Source: Ampullaceana balthica (Eukaryota; Mollusca; Gastropoda; Lymnaeidae). From it: DNA of 64,000 bases. Shown one piece after another: positions 11,842-23,525 of the stretch. The translations under genes were made by a program, and so were the position numbers. The stretch is from assembly GCA_944989445.1 (NCBI GenBank), contig CALYLW010000012.1:1884001-1948000 (forward strand). Direction: 5' to 3'. The notes under the pieces were generated by a model. The model did not search any database, was not told the DNA's origin, and was given only the letters and a program-made list of their open reading frames with translations. Every line of letters begins with the position of its first letter. The stretch's first letter is position 1.

Positions 11842-12294
11842 CAGGCACCACATTAATCCCTAAATACCATCACTTTATACTTTATAGTTTTTAACCCCCC
11901 CACCCCCACCCCACTCTCCTGCGCTACAACGCTTTTGGTCTCTGCCTCTGACGCTGGACTCCTAAAGTAGCAGTCATGGTTGTATCTGATGTTGGGCTCC
12001 ATTAGACTAAAGTAGCAGTCAGTCATTGTTTTATCCATGTATTTTTAAAATGATTGATGTCACAGCAGCTGAGAGACGTATCGCTTAGTCACAACAAGAA
12101 TTCTTTATGGGGAAAGAACTGAACAGACTTGCATTAAATTTCCCTGGAAAATCGAGATGCTGCCAACATCAATGTATGGGAATCGTTATCAGTCACGCGC
12201 CTAACACAGATAATTCACACTGCTGTTACAATTATTAAACTGAAATCGTCATGCTGTTGGTGCTGTGTTGCGTACCTGGGTATTTACAGTTTGT

Positions 12295-12426
12295 TGATGT
12301 TCCGGGGTCTACCAGGGTATCATTGTTTGATGTTCCACGGTCTACCAGGGTATCATTTTTTGATGTTCCACGGTCTACCAGAGTATCATTCTTTGATGTT
12401 CCACAGTCTATCGGGGTATTTACGTG
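12295..12426 (+). repeat. 33-bp minisatellite, four copies
   Basis: A unit beginning TGATGTTCCACGGTCTACCA repeats at 12,295, 12,328, 12,361 and 12,394 with few substitutions. The period of 33 keeps frames open, but there is no sign of a gene. Confidence 0.9.
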
Positions 12427-12949
12427 TCCATGACTCTGTTGACCAATGCCACCACCCCCCCCCCACCACTCTTACCAAAGAAATAAATTATTTTAATTGT
12501 TTCCTACGCAATCCAAAGCACGTTCTTGGTTTTCTTTTTGCAGTGTTTTGTCTGCGATCAGTGCCATACAGGGTAGGGCGTGCTTCATGTGACTGTACAT
12601 CTCCATTCAAAACAGTATTTGATCGCATAACGCTATAAAATACAAACGAGGTGCTTCCTATTGAAGCTGAAAGTCAACTCCTCCCTTCTACTCTTTACTT
12701 ACGTCTTCATAAGCAAGAAATTAAAATGTAAAAAATTTATCCAATAATCTAATCGAATTTTTGTAATAAAGAAATAATTTTTTTAAAATTTTAATTATAG
12801 AAGTAAGGGTGAATAAAAAGTAAAAGGTTCACAGACCATAAACCTTGAATTAAATTGTATGCATGTTTTTTTAAAAAAATAATATTAATAACACGTCATT
12901 CTCTTTTTTAATACAATGGTTCCCACGTTCTCAAGACTGACCCATGCCT

Positions 12950-13430
12950 TTCCTATCTTACTGAGCTTCTCTCTGTCTACTCACCCACTTGTCAACTAAG
13001 CTCTTCTGCAAACACACGTATTCTCTCTGTTCCTAATTTGAGACACGCACTAAAACATTTGCAGAAAGATCTTTCTCTTTTTGAAATTGTGTACCATATC
13101 ACTATCACATTCGCAGTTATTTCTACTACTAAGGTCTTCATGACGGCTCAAAAAAACACTTCTTCAAACTTTACTTTCAAAATTAATTAAACAACAATCA
13201 AACATTTCTCTAAATGATTAACGTATACAGTATACAGCTTATGCGCACTACCACTACCACGTCATTTGATTTTGTTGGTGGTTTTTTAAATTTTGTTTTG
13301 TTTCGTAGTTAGGACATGAATGTTTTACATTGAATGCATTTATAAATACATGTGTGTTGCTATTTTTATGTAAAGCACTTTGAGTTTGAGCCCAGTTGTT
13401 TGCTGGGGCACTGAGGTATATAAATTATCA
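12950..13430 (+). mobile_element. Relic of a second LINE type (C-terminus and 3' end)
   Basis: Plus-strand translation with frame breaks gives LTELLSVYSPTCQL and ANTRILSVPN, then a 3' end with GTAAAGCACTTTGAG and a final TATATAAATTATCAA. This is the same family as the better preserved copy at 26,108. The pattern (SPSRQLRSS, RTKTFGERSFSF, terminal GCGCTATAAA) is usual for CR1/L2/Rex-like elements. Confidence 0.6.
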
Positions 13431-14639
13431 ACTTCTAATTCTTTTTATGCCGATTAATTTTTTCTTAATTTTACGCTCACCATCTTTTAAAGCCCCCCCC
13501 CCACACACACACTTTTTTCCCCTCTTATTTTCAGCAGCTTTATACAAAGTTGCGTTCACTTTCCACCAACGACATTACTTTTTTTTTCCTTTAATTCCTC
13601 TATTAGCTTAAATGAATCTACGTTCACCATTTTGCAGAATCTCTGCGTTCGTGAATTCTCTTCCCTCTGCCAAAGTTCAGTTAAGACACACTTAACATTG
13701 GCCGCATATATCTCAAGAGGCCAAGATTATCTACAGGAAACTTCAGTCCACTTTCTATAGACGTGTTGATGTTTTCAATATTTTTGTCTGTTCTGCATGA
13801 ACACCGATCTCGGTTGACACCCATTGAACACATTGTGATTGTGATTGATTTATTCAGTCAGTCAGATCGCTCGAGTAAATTAAATTCCTGGAATTTTATT
13901 GTAAAACCTGGCGGCTTTTATTTCTTAAGAATGTTGTTACACCTTTGTCAGTGGAAGCTCGCCTGTGCTTATCATAGATAAGATTTTCAACACCAACACC
14001 AACACACAAACAATCTCTCCACCTCCGTTAAAATGGTGTGCACACCCTGGTCGCACTAACAATAGATATTATCACTGCGTGCCAAGACTACATTCACAAA
14101 GTTGAAAAGAAGGCGGTGGGGTTGGCTCTGATAAAGAGTAATACATTATTTTCACGTTATTAAAATAAGAAAAAATAATATTCTAACATCTTGAACGTAA
14201 CTGTTCCACTGTTTTTCAAAACTCACTACCGCAATTTTGTGAGCTTACCACTTACTTTCTGATTAGCTACAGGACCTAAACTTGGAACACTTACTCGTCA
14301 TCGATGACAATATATTTTATTGGGAAAATAAGTGATTAAAATGTTGCTGTTTTTTTTCCAAAGATTATTTGTTTTCGCTTGAATGTTAACCTCTTATCTT
14401 TTGATAAAAAAATTTAGTACTAGTTCAGAAATGAAATGATTTTTAATCATTAATGTGGTTGTTTTAGCTGAATGGTCTCTGAAGTGGTAAATAGTGTTAT
14501 TAATAATTGGTACAAATGATTTGCTAGAAAATTATTTTTAGGGTAATCAAGCGTCATTTGCTTTACTACGAGATACAGTATCGTGATGACACAATACCCG
14601 TGTGGCTTTTTAAAAACTTGTTTTTGTGAGAGATTATTG
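13431..14639. other. No gene recognised
   Basis: AT-rich, with a short CA/C-run at 13,494-13,512. No supported exon, RNA gene or transposon end. Confidence 0.5.
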
Positions 14640-15258
14640 CAATTGTTCACTTGTCATTCACCCTTACACTTCCAATTGTTCACTTGTCATTCACCATTAC
14701 ACTTCCAATTGTTCACTTGTCATTCACCATTACACTGCCAATTGTTCACTTGTCATTCATCTTACACTTCCAACTGTTCACTTGTCATTCACCATTACAC
14801 TTACAATTGTTCACTTGTCATTCATCTTACACTTCCAATTATTCACTTGTCATTCACCATTACACTTACAATTGTTCACTTGTCATTCACCATTACACTT
14901 ACAATTGTTCACTTGTCATTCACCCTTACACTTCCAACTGTTCACTTGTCATTCGTCTTACACTTCCAATTGTTCACTGGTCATTCACCATTACACTTAC
15001 AATTGTTCACTTGTCATTCATCTTACACTTCCAATTGTTCACTTGTCATTCACCCTTACACTTCCAATTGTTCACTTGTCATTCATCTTACACTTTCAAT
15101 TGTTCACTTGTCATTCATCTTACACTTCCAATTGTTCACTTGTCATTCATCTTACACTTCCAATTGTTCACTTGTAATTCACCCTTACACTTCCAATTGT
15201 TCACTTGTCATTCACCATTACACTTCCAATTGTTCACTTGTCATTCACCCTTACTTCC
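14640..15258 (+). repeat. 32/33-bp minisatellite, about 19 copies
   Basis: Tandem unit CAATTGTTCACTTGTCATTC followed by either ACCATTACACTTC (33 bp) or ATCTTACACTTC (32 bp). The two unit lengths are interspersed, not segregated. Stop-free in all three forward frames simply because the unit lacks stops, so long apparent proteins of NCSLVIH / FTCHSPLH type are artefacts. Confidence 0.95.
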
Positions 15259-16535
15259 AATATGAAAACTTTGTTTTTGATGCCCCCTCAAATATGACAC
15301 CCTGAGATGATGTCCAATACAGGGCCCTACCCACCTGACCTAACTCTAATCACCTCTTTATTTTTGTAACAAACATTGATCACCTCTTCCCACCCCTCAC
15401 CACTGACCCAACTCTGATTACCTACCCTTATCCGCCCCTGCTCTAGTCACACCCCAAACACCTCAAGTACCCAGCCACAGCCACCCCAGCCCCCCCCCCA
15501 GCCCCCATGTCTTGACGATACACTAGTAACTAAACCCAACGGACATTAGTACAGACTCGACATGACTTTATCACACACTCTCATCATTAAACTTGAAGCC
15601 CTATTGAAAACTTAGGGCAATGTATTCTTAATAGGCGTCAGATGTAACGCAGACTATTTTTAAAAAATAGACATTTTTTCCGTGAAAAATCATAAACAGA
15701 AGTGTTGTTTTTCAAAGGAAAACTCGCGACATTTTCTAGGGAAATTACACGTGTCTTCATGAGGCAATTTATTCGTCTTACGTAATCACATTATGTTATG
15801 TTATATTCCACTGTGTAGTCAGTCCTCTTGAAGAAATATTGGGATTCTCTAATGAAAGGGTTGAGGAGATGTGATGGAATGCAAATCATTAAAACAAAAA
15901 TAGGTACATACAAATATACAAACAACTTGTTTGATTAAATTAAAACATTAAATAAAAAGCTTTATTATTATTAGCATTAATGGACAAACACATAATAATT
16001 GGAGCATTTGATTTATAAACGTAACTCGCAAAATGTATTCTTATTATACTTATACTCTATAAACTTTTGAAATAATTGTTGCCAAATTTTACATTGGGGG
16101 AGATATTCGTAGGCTGAAAATGACAACATGTGAGTTAAACAGATAAGAAAAGTGAGTGTGTTACATTCAGAAGAACGATTATGTGGTAGTAGTAGACGCA
16201 AGTAGTGAAAAATAGTTTCATTAAAACTAATGCACATTTAAAATAGGCGTTTGAGTTTGAAGAACGGTAAGTATGGCTGTATATTAAGATCATATACAAA
16301 TAACGCTACAGAAAAAAATACACAGTACATGTATTGCCACGGAATGTTAAAATGTTATGTCTTAGGAAATTGCCTTGTCTGGGAGAAGACCACATCTGGG
16401 ATATGACAATGTCTCAGAGATGAACATGACTCTATTGTATCGGAAATTGGCCTGTCTATGAGAGAAGCATAATATCTATAGGATGTGTATTTATTTAAAA
16501 GACTTCAGCCTTTCCTGATACCCTTTATATACGAC
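15259..16535. other. No gene recognised
   Basis: Begins with C-rich, pyrimidine-rich sequence (15,300-15,515), then AT-rich sequence. Nothing supported on either strand. Confidence 0.5.
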
Positions 16536-16594
16536 CAGTGGCGTAGCTAAAACGTTTGCCGCCCGGGTCGATCTCCAATTTGCCGCCCTTTTTA

Positions 16595-16994
16595 GGGGCC
16601 GTTCATAAATGACGTCACGCACCGGGGGGGGGAGTCACACGTTTGTGACGAGGGGGGAGATGGTTAAGAAATGTGTCGTCACGTCAAAAATGCGCAACTT
16701 TAAATAAATTTCCACTTAAATATTTGATTACTGACACTTTATTTAATGACGTTTATGTAAAACACGTGTTAGATATTAGAATGCAGCGTTACACTAAAAA
16801 CGTACTTAAATGGCAAAAATTTAATTTTAAACATGCTCATTTTCAAACAGAAAAGACGGCTTATATGGGGGGGGGGTTCAAAGCTTTGTGAAGTCTTATT
16901 GAAGAAGAGTCTAAGTTTTTGTGACGACGTGTGACGAAAAGGGGGGGGGTGTATAATCAGTCAAAATAGTGTGACATCATTTATGGACGGCCAC
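16595..16994. mobile_element. Harbinger-like MITE copy 4, long subtype (TSD TTA)
   Basis: A 400-bp element with ends GGGGCCGTTCATAAATGACG and a slightly decayed GGACGGCCAC, flanked by TTA. It belongs to the longer subtype with ATGACGTCA rather than AGTACGTCA. The interior word GCGCAACTTTAAATAAA is shared with the MITE inside both large hAT copies (30,114-30,492; 36,015-36,396). Confidence 0.8.
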
Positions 16995-17457
16995 TTAGTC
17001 GATTATATTATGGTTTTTATAAATTAATAAACATGAATAATTAATTGAAATTAAAACGAAGTAAATGTGGGGAACATGTTTACCATTGCATGCCATATTT
17101 ATGTAAGCAGTAATAAAAGAGGCCGCATAAGATTATATACCTATAAATACACATTTATAAAACTACAAGATACTTTGACTTTTTTTAAAGGCCATAAGAA
17201 AGTTACTGTGGTCGCAGGTACTCCCCCCGCCCCAATGAGAGAAAACATATTCCAAATTTACACCCAAAAAAATATTACCAAATACTATTCTTTTATTTTG
17301 TATTTATGAATAAATGATTTTTTTTTCAAACAAAGAAATTGTATACATTAGTATGTAAACATATTTATACATTTACTTTCCTAACTTTCATAATAGAAAA
17401 ATCGTGTATTATGCTATCAAAATTAAAATTATTTGTGTATATCTTGTTCTATGGACA

Positions 17458-17710
17458 CGGTGGTCGTGTGGCAGCGCGCTCGACTGGCGTACCGATAGTC
17501 ACGGGTTTGAATCCAAGTGAAGGCAAGGATTTGTTCCAGGGGCCTAGGGCGTCCCTGAGTCACCCCAGCTCAGAATGAGTACCTCACACTAGTTAGGCGG
17601 CTGGGTAATGCGTGGAATCCTCATAGAACGCTGCATCACTTGCCAACAGATGGTCTGTGGACGCAATTATCTTCTGCATAGAAGGAGCGTCTGTATAGAT
17701 AAGATAAGAT
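17458..17710 (+). mobile_element. tRNA-derived SINE with LINE tail, copy 1 (TSD ATGGACA)
   Basis: Starts CGGTGGTCGTGTGGCAGC, with an A-box-like TGGCAGCGCGC and a B box GGTTTGAATCC at about 17,504. The 3' part from about 17,650 (GGACGCAATTATCTTCTGCA, AGAAGGAGCGTCTGTA, then GATAA repeats) matches the 3' end of the LINE copies at 24,725-24,785 and 1,470-1,540. ATGGACA is duplicated at 17,451-17,457 and 17,711-17,717. There is no acceptor-stem pairing, so it is not a functional tRNA gene. Confidence 0.85.
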
Positions 17711-19243
17711 ATGGACAGTATTGCACGATTTTGTTGTCTTTAATCGCTCATTGTGGAACGAAGATCATTTTTTATAAATTTCAGTTTGGAGAAGTTCCTT
17801 TCACAACTAGCGACACTGATAGCAATAGTTGTATAAATTCAAAGCAAAATTACAATGTTGGGTACAGAATTTTCCAATCTATACAGTTGAATAAATTTTA
17901 ATAGATCAAGGGGGCCTCCCCCCCCCCGTTTTTCTAACATGATGTCTCTTCTTGTAATGTAGGTACAGCCATAAAAACCTTGACCCTTTTTCTTTCCATA
18001 TTGAACTGTTCTGTATCAATGTAAATGAAGTGATTTATTTGACGTTTAAATGCTTCATTTAGTAGGTTACATGGTATTATATACGAATATTTTCTTGCAG
18101 GGACATGCAACTCATCAAATCGTTATTTTATGTTATTGTATAATTCCATCCATGGATAAAAACATGTCTCGTTGTAATTCTTGTTCTAAAGATAGAACCA
18201 TGTCTTCTGAATTTTCCCTACTCAAATTTTTTCTCCTTCTAGCTCGGCGTTCAGTTGATATCTCAATCTCTTCACAAATTGTTTGGCTGATATAACAGGA
18301 TTTTGTATTAGTACATCTCTTTGTTCCATGAAATGGCTTTGCATTAATTTAAAAAATGACGGGTTCCCATAAATTGAGATAACATAGAAGAGAAAAAGAT
18401 TGCATTGAATTAAGTAAAATTCCAACATATGATCTCGTTTTCCTAGTTACTTCTTCAGATGTGAATTTTTCCAAGACGCTTGAAATTTTAAAGTATGTCT
18501 TTTTCGAAATTATTATGCCTATTGGGGTGTTTATTAACAGACAAATTTAAATACTTACATATTCTTGTCATAAATCTTAATAATTTTCCATAAAATAGAC
18601 GAAGTCAAATTATTACACATTACTATTACTTTAATTGGATAGGCTTAACATGCTTAATGAATAACCGTATTTTAATGAAAAACACAAATTATTTGTGCTA
18701 CTTTAATGCAATAAAATCAAAATCAATTTAATTTTTAATAACTTACCTTACAATAATTTACTGAAAACTGAAACAGTAATGTAAATTACTACTTGCAAGT
18801 TAAACATAATATTTGAACCACGATGCGATGTAGGTACTTGTTCGCGCATAATTCTGAGAATGTCGAAATTCCACGTAAAAACTGTCGTGGCGATATTACT
18901 AGCACACATTATTTTGCCCAGCGGTGATGTGTTTTTGTGTAGTTTTCTTATAAAAGCGTCATCTGTGACTTATACTGCTTAGTTTTCCAAAAATGGATAC
19001 GTTTTTTGAGCGATTACATTTTTTTGAAATGGTTTTTTTTAGTTATAATATCCATTATGTAATCAAACAAATGTTGTGTGAATCCGATAATTAAGACTCG
19101 AAATTACGAATATTTTTGTTTTACCTGGGTTTTCCCCCTTCAAATGAAAAAGGGCGATTGTCGGAAATGGTTTTACTTTTCAAATGCCCACAAATGCCGC
19201 CCCTAAATGAGTGCCGCCCGGCCCCCCCCCAGCTACGCCACTG

Positions 19244-20102
19244 TATACGACTAACAAGGCAAAGGCGTGTTTACAGCCACTACTAGAGAGATCAAAATGT
19301 TTGCTTTTATTCGAAGTTTCTCGTAGGTTAAGGACTCTGTTTACAGCTGCAGTACAGCATTATAGGCATGTTGTTTGCACTCTATCAATGAATGAATTGA
19401 GCGTTTATTGAAAGGCACCACAAACCCGCGATGTGTCGGTACAAATATTGTTAAGTCCCGACTTGATTTTTTTCTGAGCTGTTTTCTTTTATCATAGCGT
19501 TTGGAGTTACAGCTGCAAGTGTCGTGATCTAAAAAAAACTCAAGTTTTTCTGGGAATTATTTTAATAATGAAAGAAAAAAAACAAAATGAAGAAGAAATA
19601 GTTTTAGAAGGCTGTAGAGTGATCTGAAGCGACCATTTTCTCGGGAAGTTGACAATTAAGAACTGTTTATTATTGTATTACTTTTATGTCACGCGCTGAT
19701 CAAAGGCCATCACCGAGTTAGGATGTATGATTTAGTTTAATAAACATGGAGACTGGAGACTTCCAATAGCAACTGGAGAGAAGATCAAATTTATAAACTG
19801 ATCACTTTCTAATACATCTTATGGCAGAGTTAAGGAGCACTTGAATTCACTTGAAAGCAACGAATCATCTTGAAAATGCTTTGTATTGTTCATTAATTAA
19901 TATTAAGTTTTGACATTCATATCTTGATTATGATTTTCATTAAAAAATCTATCAAGCTGTTACTTCCACATTCGATATTTATACTTAAATTGTATAGACA
20001 TAAACTTCAGTTCATACAAAACTAGTATCATTTACAAAGTTTAAAGTTCAAATATTTGATGGAGGCATCATGGAGTCCACCTCAAACCCTCCCTTCAAGC
20101 TA
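19244..20102. other. No gene recognised
   Basis: AT-rich unique-looking sequence between two transposons. No supported exon. Confidence 0.5.
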
Positions 20103-20379
20103 GGGGCCGTCCATAAAGTATGTCACGCTCCAGAGGGGGGGAAAGGGGTGTAAGAAAGTGTGACACTTCGTGACAGGGGGGAGGGGGGAGTCCGGCCAAG
20201 TGTGACGTCACGGTATTTTATATTAAATTTTAATTATTTTATTAATAAAACACACTTTTTTGTTCGAAAGCGAGACGTACTTTAGGGGGGGGGTCCGAGA
20301 TTTGTGACAGTTTGTGACAGGGGGGAGGGGGGAAGTTAAAATGGTCAAAAATAGCGTGACGTACTTTATGGGCGGCCCC
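20103..20379. mobile_element. Harbinger-like MITE copy 5 (TSD CTA)
   Basis: A 277-bp element with ends GGGGCCGTCCATAAAGTATG and GGGCGGCCCC, flanked by CTA. G runs sit inside both ends and the centre is AT-rich. This is the best preserved copy of the short subtype together with copy 1. Confidence 0.8.
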
Positions 20380-21190
20380 CTATCATTATTTATCACTTTG
20401 CGTGAGTCCGTGGATTAATGTTAGAGATAATTTTCAAAGCTTAAAATAAAGCAATTTTCAATCTTCATTTAAACACTCAGGGCACTCTGCTAGTGAAATT
20501 GAAGGATTTAGATTTTGATGAAATGATTACAATTTTTTTTTCAATTTCAAAGAACAGGAAAGTAAAATGTAATCTTAAACTTTTCAATAAAATGTTTGTT
20601 TATTGTTGTTGTTGGTTTTTTTTAAAAAAAATGACGGAAGTTTTCAAAATATATTTAAGTTGAAATATATTAATTTTGAAAAATCACACATCTGAATCAA
20701 AAAATGTAATACAGAACTTGCGTTAACTTTGATTCAACAATTCCTTAATGACAACATTTTTGGTATATATTCTTCAATTATTAAATAAATCTCCTTGAAG
20801 GAATGTATTTTTTATGAATACTCTGAGATTTTCATGATTTCTCCCTCGTGTTAAAGCAACATACAACTGTCCATGAGCAAAGACTGGCTCAGGAAGATAT
20901 ACACCGACGTGGTCAAAAGATTGGCCTTGACTTTTGTTAATCGTCATTGCAAATGCCAATATTACTGGAAATTGTCGTCGCTTCATTCTAAATGGCAAAG
21001 TGCTTTCACTCGGCTCCAAATCTATTCGAGGAATACACATTTCTTCTCCTTTATTGCTCCCTGTTATAATTTCAGCTTTGATACAGTTTTGATGAAGGCT
21101 TATGACTATTAATCTTGTTCCATTTAGTAAACCCTTTTTGGATTTAAATTTCTTAGAAGCATGATAAATGCTCCAACTTTCAATTTTAAA

Positions 21191-21265
21191 ATATGTGGTG
21201 ACATTCCTGAAGGTCATATGTGGTGACATTCCTGAAGGTCATATGTGGTGGCATTCCTGAAGGAC
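21191..21265 (-). repeat. 25-bp tandem triplication in the helicase relic
   Basis: Three copies of ATATGTGGTGACATTCCTGA plus 5 bases begin at 21,191, 21,216 and 21,241. The unit is coding-derived (MPPHMTFRN region) and its length is not a multiple of three, so each extra copy shifts the frame. Confidence 0.9.
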
Positions 21266-21316
21266 ATTGTGAATGCAAAAACTCAGCAGGAAAATCAATG
21301 AAATCATTTTGATCTT

Positions 21317-22928
21317 CTGATATCATAGAATCAATACTCATAAAGACAGCTTCATTTCATGGAATTAGTTCAAGTATTCTGATATCATAGAATCAATACT
21401 CATAAAAACAGCTTCATTTCCTGGAATTAGTTCAAGTATTCTGATATCATAGAATCAATACTCATAAAGACAGCTTCATTTCCTGGAATTAGTTCAAGTA
21501 TTCTGATATCATAGAATCAATACTCATAAAGACAGCTTCATTTCCTGGAATTAGTTCAAGTATTCTGATATCATAGAATCAATACTCATATAGACAGCTT
21601 CATTTCCTGGAATTAGTTCAAGTATTCTGATATCATAGAATCAATACTCATAAAGACAGCTTCATTTCCTGGAATTAGTTCAAGTATTCTGATATCATAG
21701 AATCAATACTCATAAAGACAGCTTCATTTCCTGGAATTAGTTCAAGTATTCTGATATCGTAGAATCAATACTCATAAAGACAGCTTCATTTCCTGGAATT
21801 AGTTCAAGTATTATGATATCATAGAACCAATACTCATAAAGACAGCTTCATTTCCTGGAATTAGTTCAAGTATTCTGATATCGTAGAATCAATACTCATA
21901 AAGACAGCTTCATTTCCTGGAATTAGTTCAAGTATTCTGATATCATAGAATCAATACTCATAAAGACAGCTTCATTTCCTGGAATTAGTTCAAGTATTCT
22001 GATATCATAGAATCAATACTCATAAAGACAGCTTCATTTCCTGGAATTAGTTCAAGTATTCTGATATCATAGAATCAATACTCATAAAGACAGCTTCATT
22101 TCCTGGAATTAGTTCAAGTATTCTGATATCATAGAATCAATACTCATAAAGACAGCTTCATTTCCTGGAATTAGTTCAAGTATTCTGATATCATAGAACC
22201 AATACTCATAAAGACAGCTTCATTTCCTGGAATTAGTTCAAGTATTCTGATATCGTAGAATCAATACTCATAAAGACAGCTTCATTTCCTGGAATTAGTT
22301 CAAGTATTCTGATATCATAGAATCAATACTCATAAAGACAGCTTCATTTCCTGGAATTAGTTCAAGTATTCTGATATCATAGAATCAATACTCATAAAGA
22401 CAGCTTCATTTCCTGGAATTAGTTCAAGTATTCTGATATCATAGAATCAATACTCATAAAGACAGCTTCATTTCCTGGAATTAGTTCAAGTATTCTGATA
22501 TCATAGAATCAATACTCATAAAGACAGCTTCATTTCCTGGAATTAGTTCAAGTATTATGATATCATAGAATCAATACTCATAAAGACAGCTTCATTTCCT
22601 GGAATTAGTTCAAGTATTCTGATATCATAGAATCAATACTCATAAATACAGCTTCATTTTCTGGAATTAGTTCAAGTATTCTGATATCATAGAATCAATA
22701 CTCATAAAGACAGCTTCATTTCCTGGAATTAGTTCAAGTATTCTGATATCATAGAATCAATACTCATAAATACAGCTTCATTTCCTGGAATTAGTTCAAG
22801 TATTCTGATATCATAGAATCAATACTCATAAAAACAGCTTCATTTCCTGGAATTAGTTCAAGTATTCTGATATCATAGAATCAATACTCATAAAGACAGC
22901 TTCATTTCCTGGAATTAGTTCAAGTATT
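21317..22928 (-). repeat. 62-bp satellite, 26 copies, derived from helicase codons
   Basis: Exactly 26 units of 62 bp (CTGATATCATAGAATCAATA onward) lie between 21,317 and 22,928, nearly identical to each other. Read on the minus strand, one unit encodes ILELIPGNEAVFMSIDSMIS and joins seamlessly to helicase sequence on both sides, so the unit is an amplified piece of the coding region. Variants (AAAGACAGC/AAATACAGC, ATCATAG/ATCGTAG, ATTCTG/ATTATG) are scattered, some recurring at regular distances, which suggests higher-order duplication. Confidence 0.97.
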
Positions 22929-23525
22929 TTCACGTTGAGCTCCGTTACATCGACATTTTTGGGGGTGAGAATGATTCTTTTTTGCAGTTTCAGCAACTTC
23001 ATCTGGGGTTGTTGTCTTTATTGAACTATCAAATATTGATTTTTATTATCTCTTCGCTTTCAACCATGCCATGGGGTATTTCAATCAATTCTGTATCCAA
23101 ATAGTTATCATTTGTTAAATTACCATTACCTAAGCGCAACACCCAATCATTAAATTCATGTTGACCTGCAGATCGCATGTTCGTAGTTAAACTTCGCTGT
23201 TTGACGTGACGCCATAATGGAGAATTTTTTTACACACAATTCAATGATATCGGTAACACTGCCTCTTGGGACTACATTTGATATTTGTCGAAAGTCACCG
23301 CCTAAAATCAGAACTTTTCCACCAAATGGTCGAGTGTCATTCATGATTTCTCTAAGCAACAGATCAATGACTCGTAGAGAGTGAGTAGATAACATAGATG
23401 CCTCATCAATTATTATCATAGATGTCTCTTTGAGTTTGTTCGGTTCAACCAATGAAACCTTCATATTGGAAACAGATGTTTCATTTGCTGATAATGGAAT
23501 TTTAAATCCACTATGGGCGGTTCGA

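Larger units (their letters stand above)
16536..19243. mobile_element. hAT element with TSD TATACGAC, 2,708 bp, with nested MITE and SINE
   Basis: Ends are CAGTGGCGTAGCTAAAACG and AGCTACGCCACTG, flanked on both sides by exactly TATACGAC, an 8-bp duplication typical of hAT. The subterminal GCCGCCCGG motif occurs at both ends (16,559 and 19,213). Inside are a Harbinger-like MITE (16,595-16,994) and a SINE (17,458-17,710). On the minus strand around 18,490-18,220 there is a decayed open stretch (FTSEEVTRKRDHMLEFYLIQ and onward) that could be part of the element's own protein, but I cannot assign it. No intact transposase remains. Confidence 0.85.
20774..23525 (-). pseudogene. Helitron PIF1-like helicase, C-terminal part, broken by tandem repeats
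   Basis: Minus-strand coding relic of the DNA helicase of a Helitron (rolling-circle transposon). In protein order: RTAHSGFKIPL (about 23,525), IIIDEASM (Walker B, about 23,410), FGGKVLILGGDFRQ, WVLRLGNGNLT, ILTPKNVDV, ILELIPGNEAVFMSIDS, FPAEFLHSQCPSGMPPH, LNGTRLIVISL, RRQFPVILAFAMTINKSQGQ, LPEPVFAHGQLYVALTRG, ending NN-stop near 20,774. The Walker A motif and everything before it, including the Rep nuclease, are missing. The frame is destroyed by a 62-bp tandem array (21,317-22,928), a 25-bp triplication (21,191-21,265) and point frameshifts. Without the extra repeat copies about 1.15 kb of coding remains. Confidence 0.9.

Noticed and set aside
11558..11894. Poly-Ser, poly-Leu and poly-Val open frames
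   Set aside because: They are translations of a (CTA)n microsatellite on both strands.
14583..15305. Long repetitive open frames in three forward frames
   Set aside because: They follow from a stop-free minisatellite unit; all three frames are open and there is no start, splice or domain context.
17458..17530. Possible functional tRNA gene
   Set aside because: A and B boxes exist but no acceptor-stem pairing; it is the head of a SINE with a LINE tail and target duplication.
21317..22928. Array looking like a CRISPR or spaced repeat
   Set aside because: Units abut with no spacers, the organism is an animal, and the unit is helicase coding sequence.
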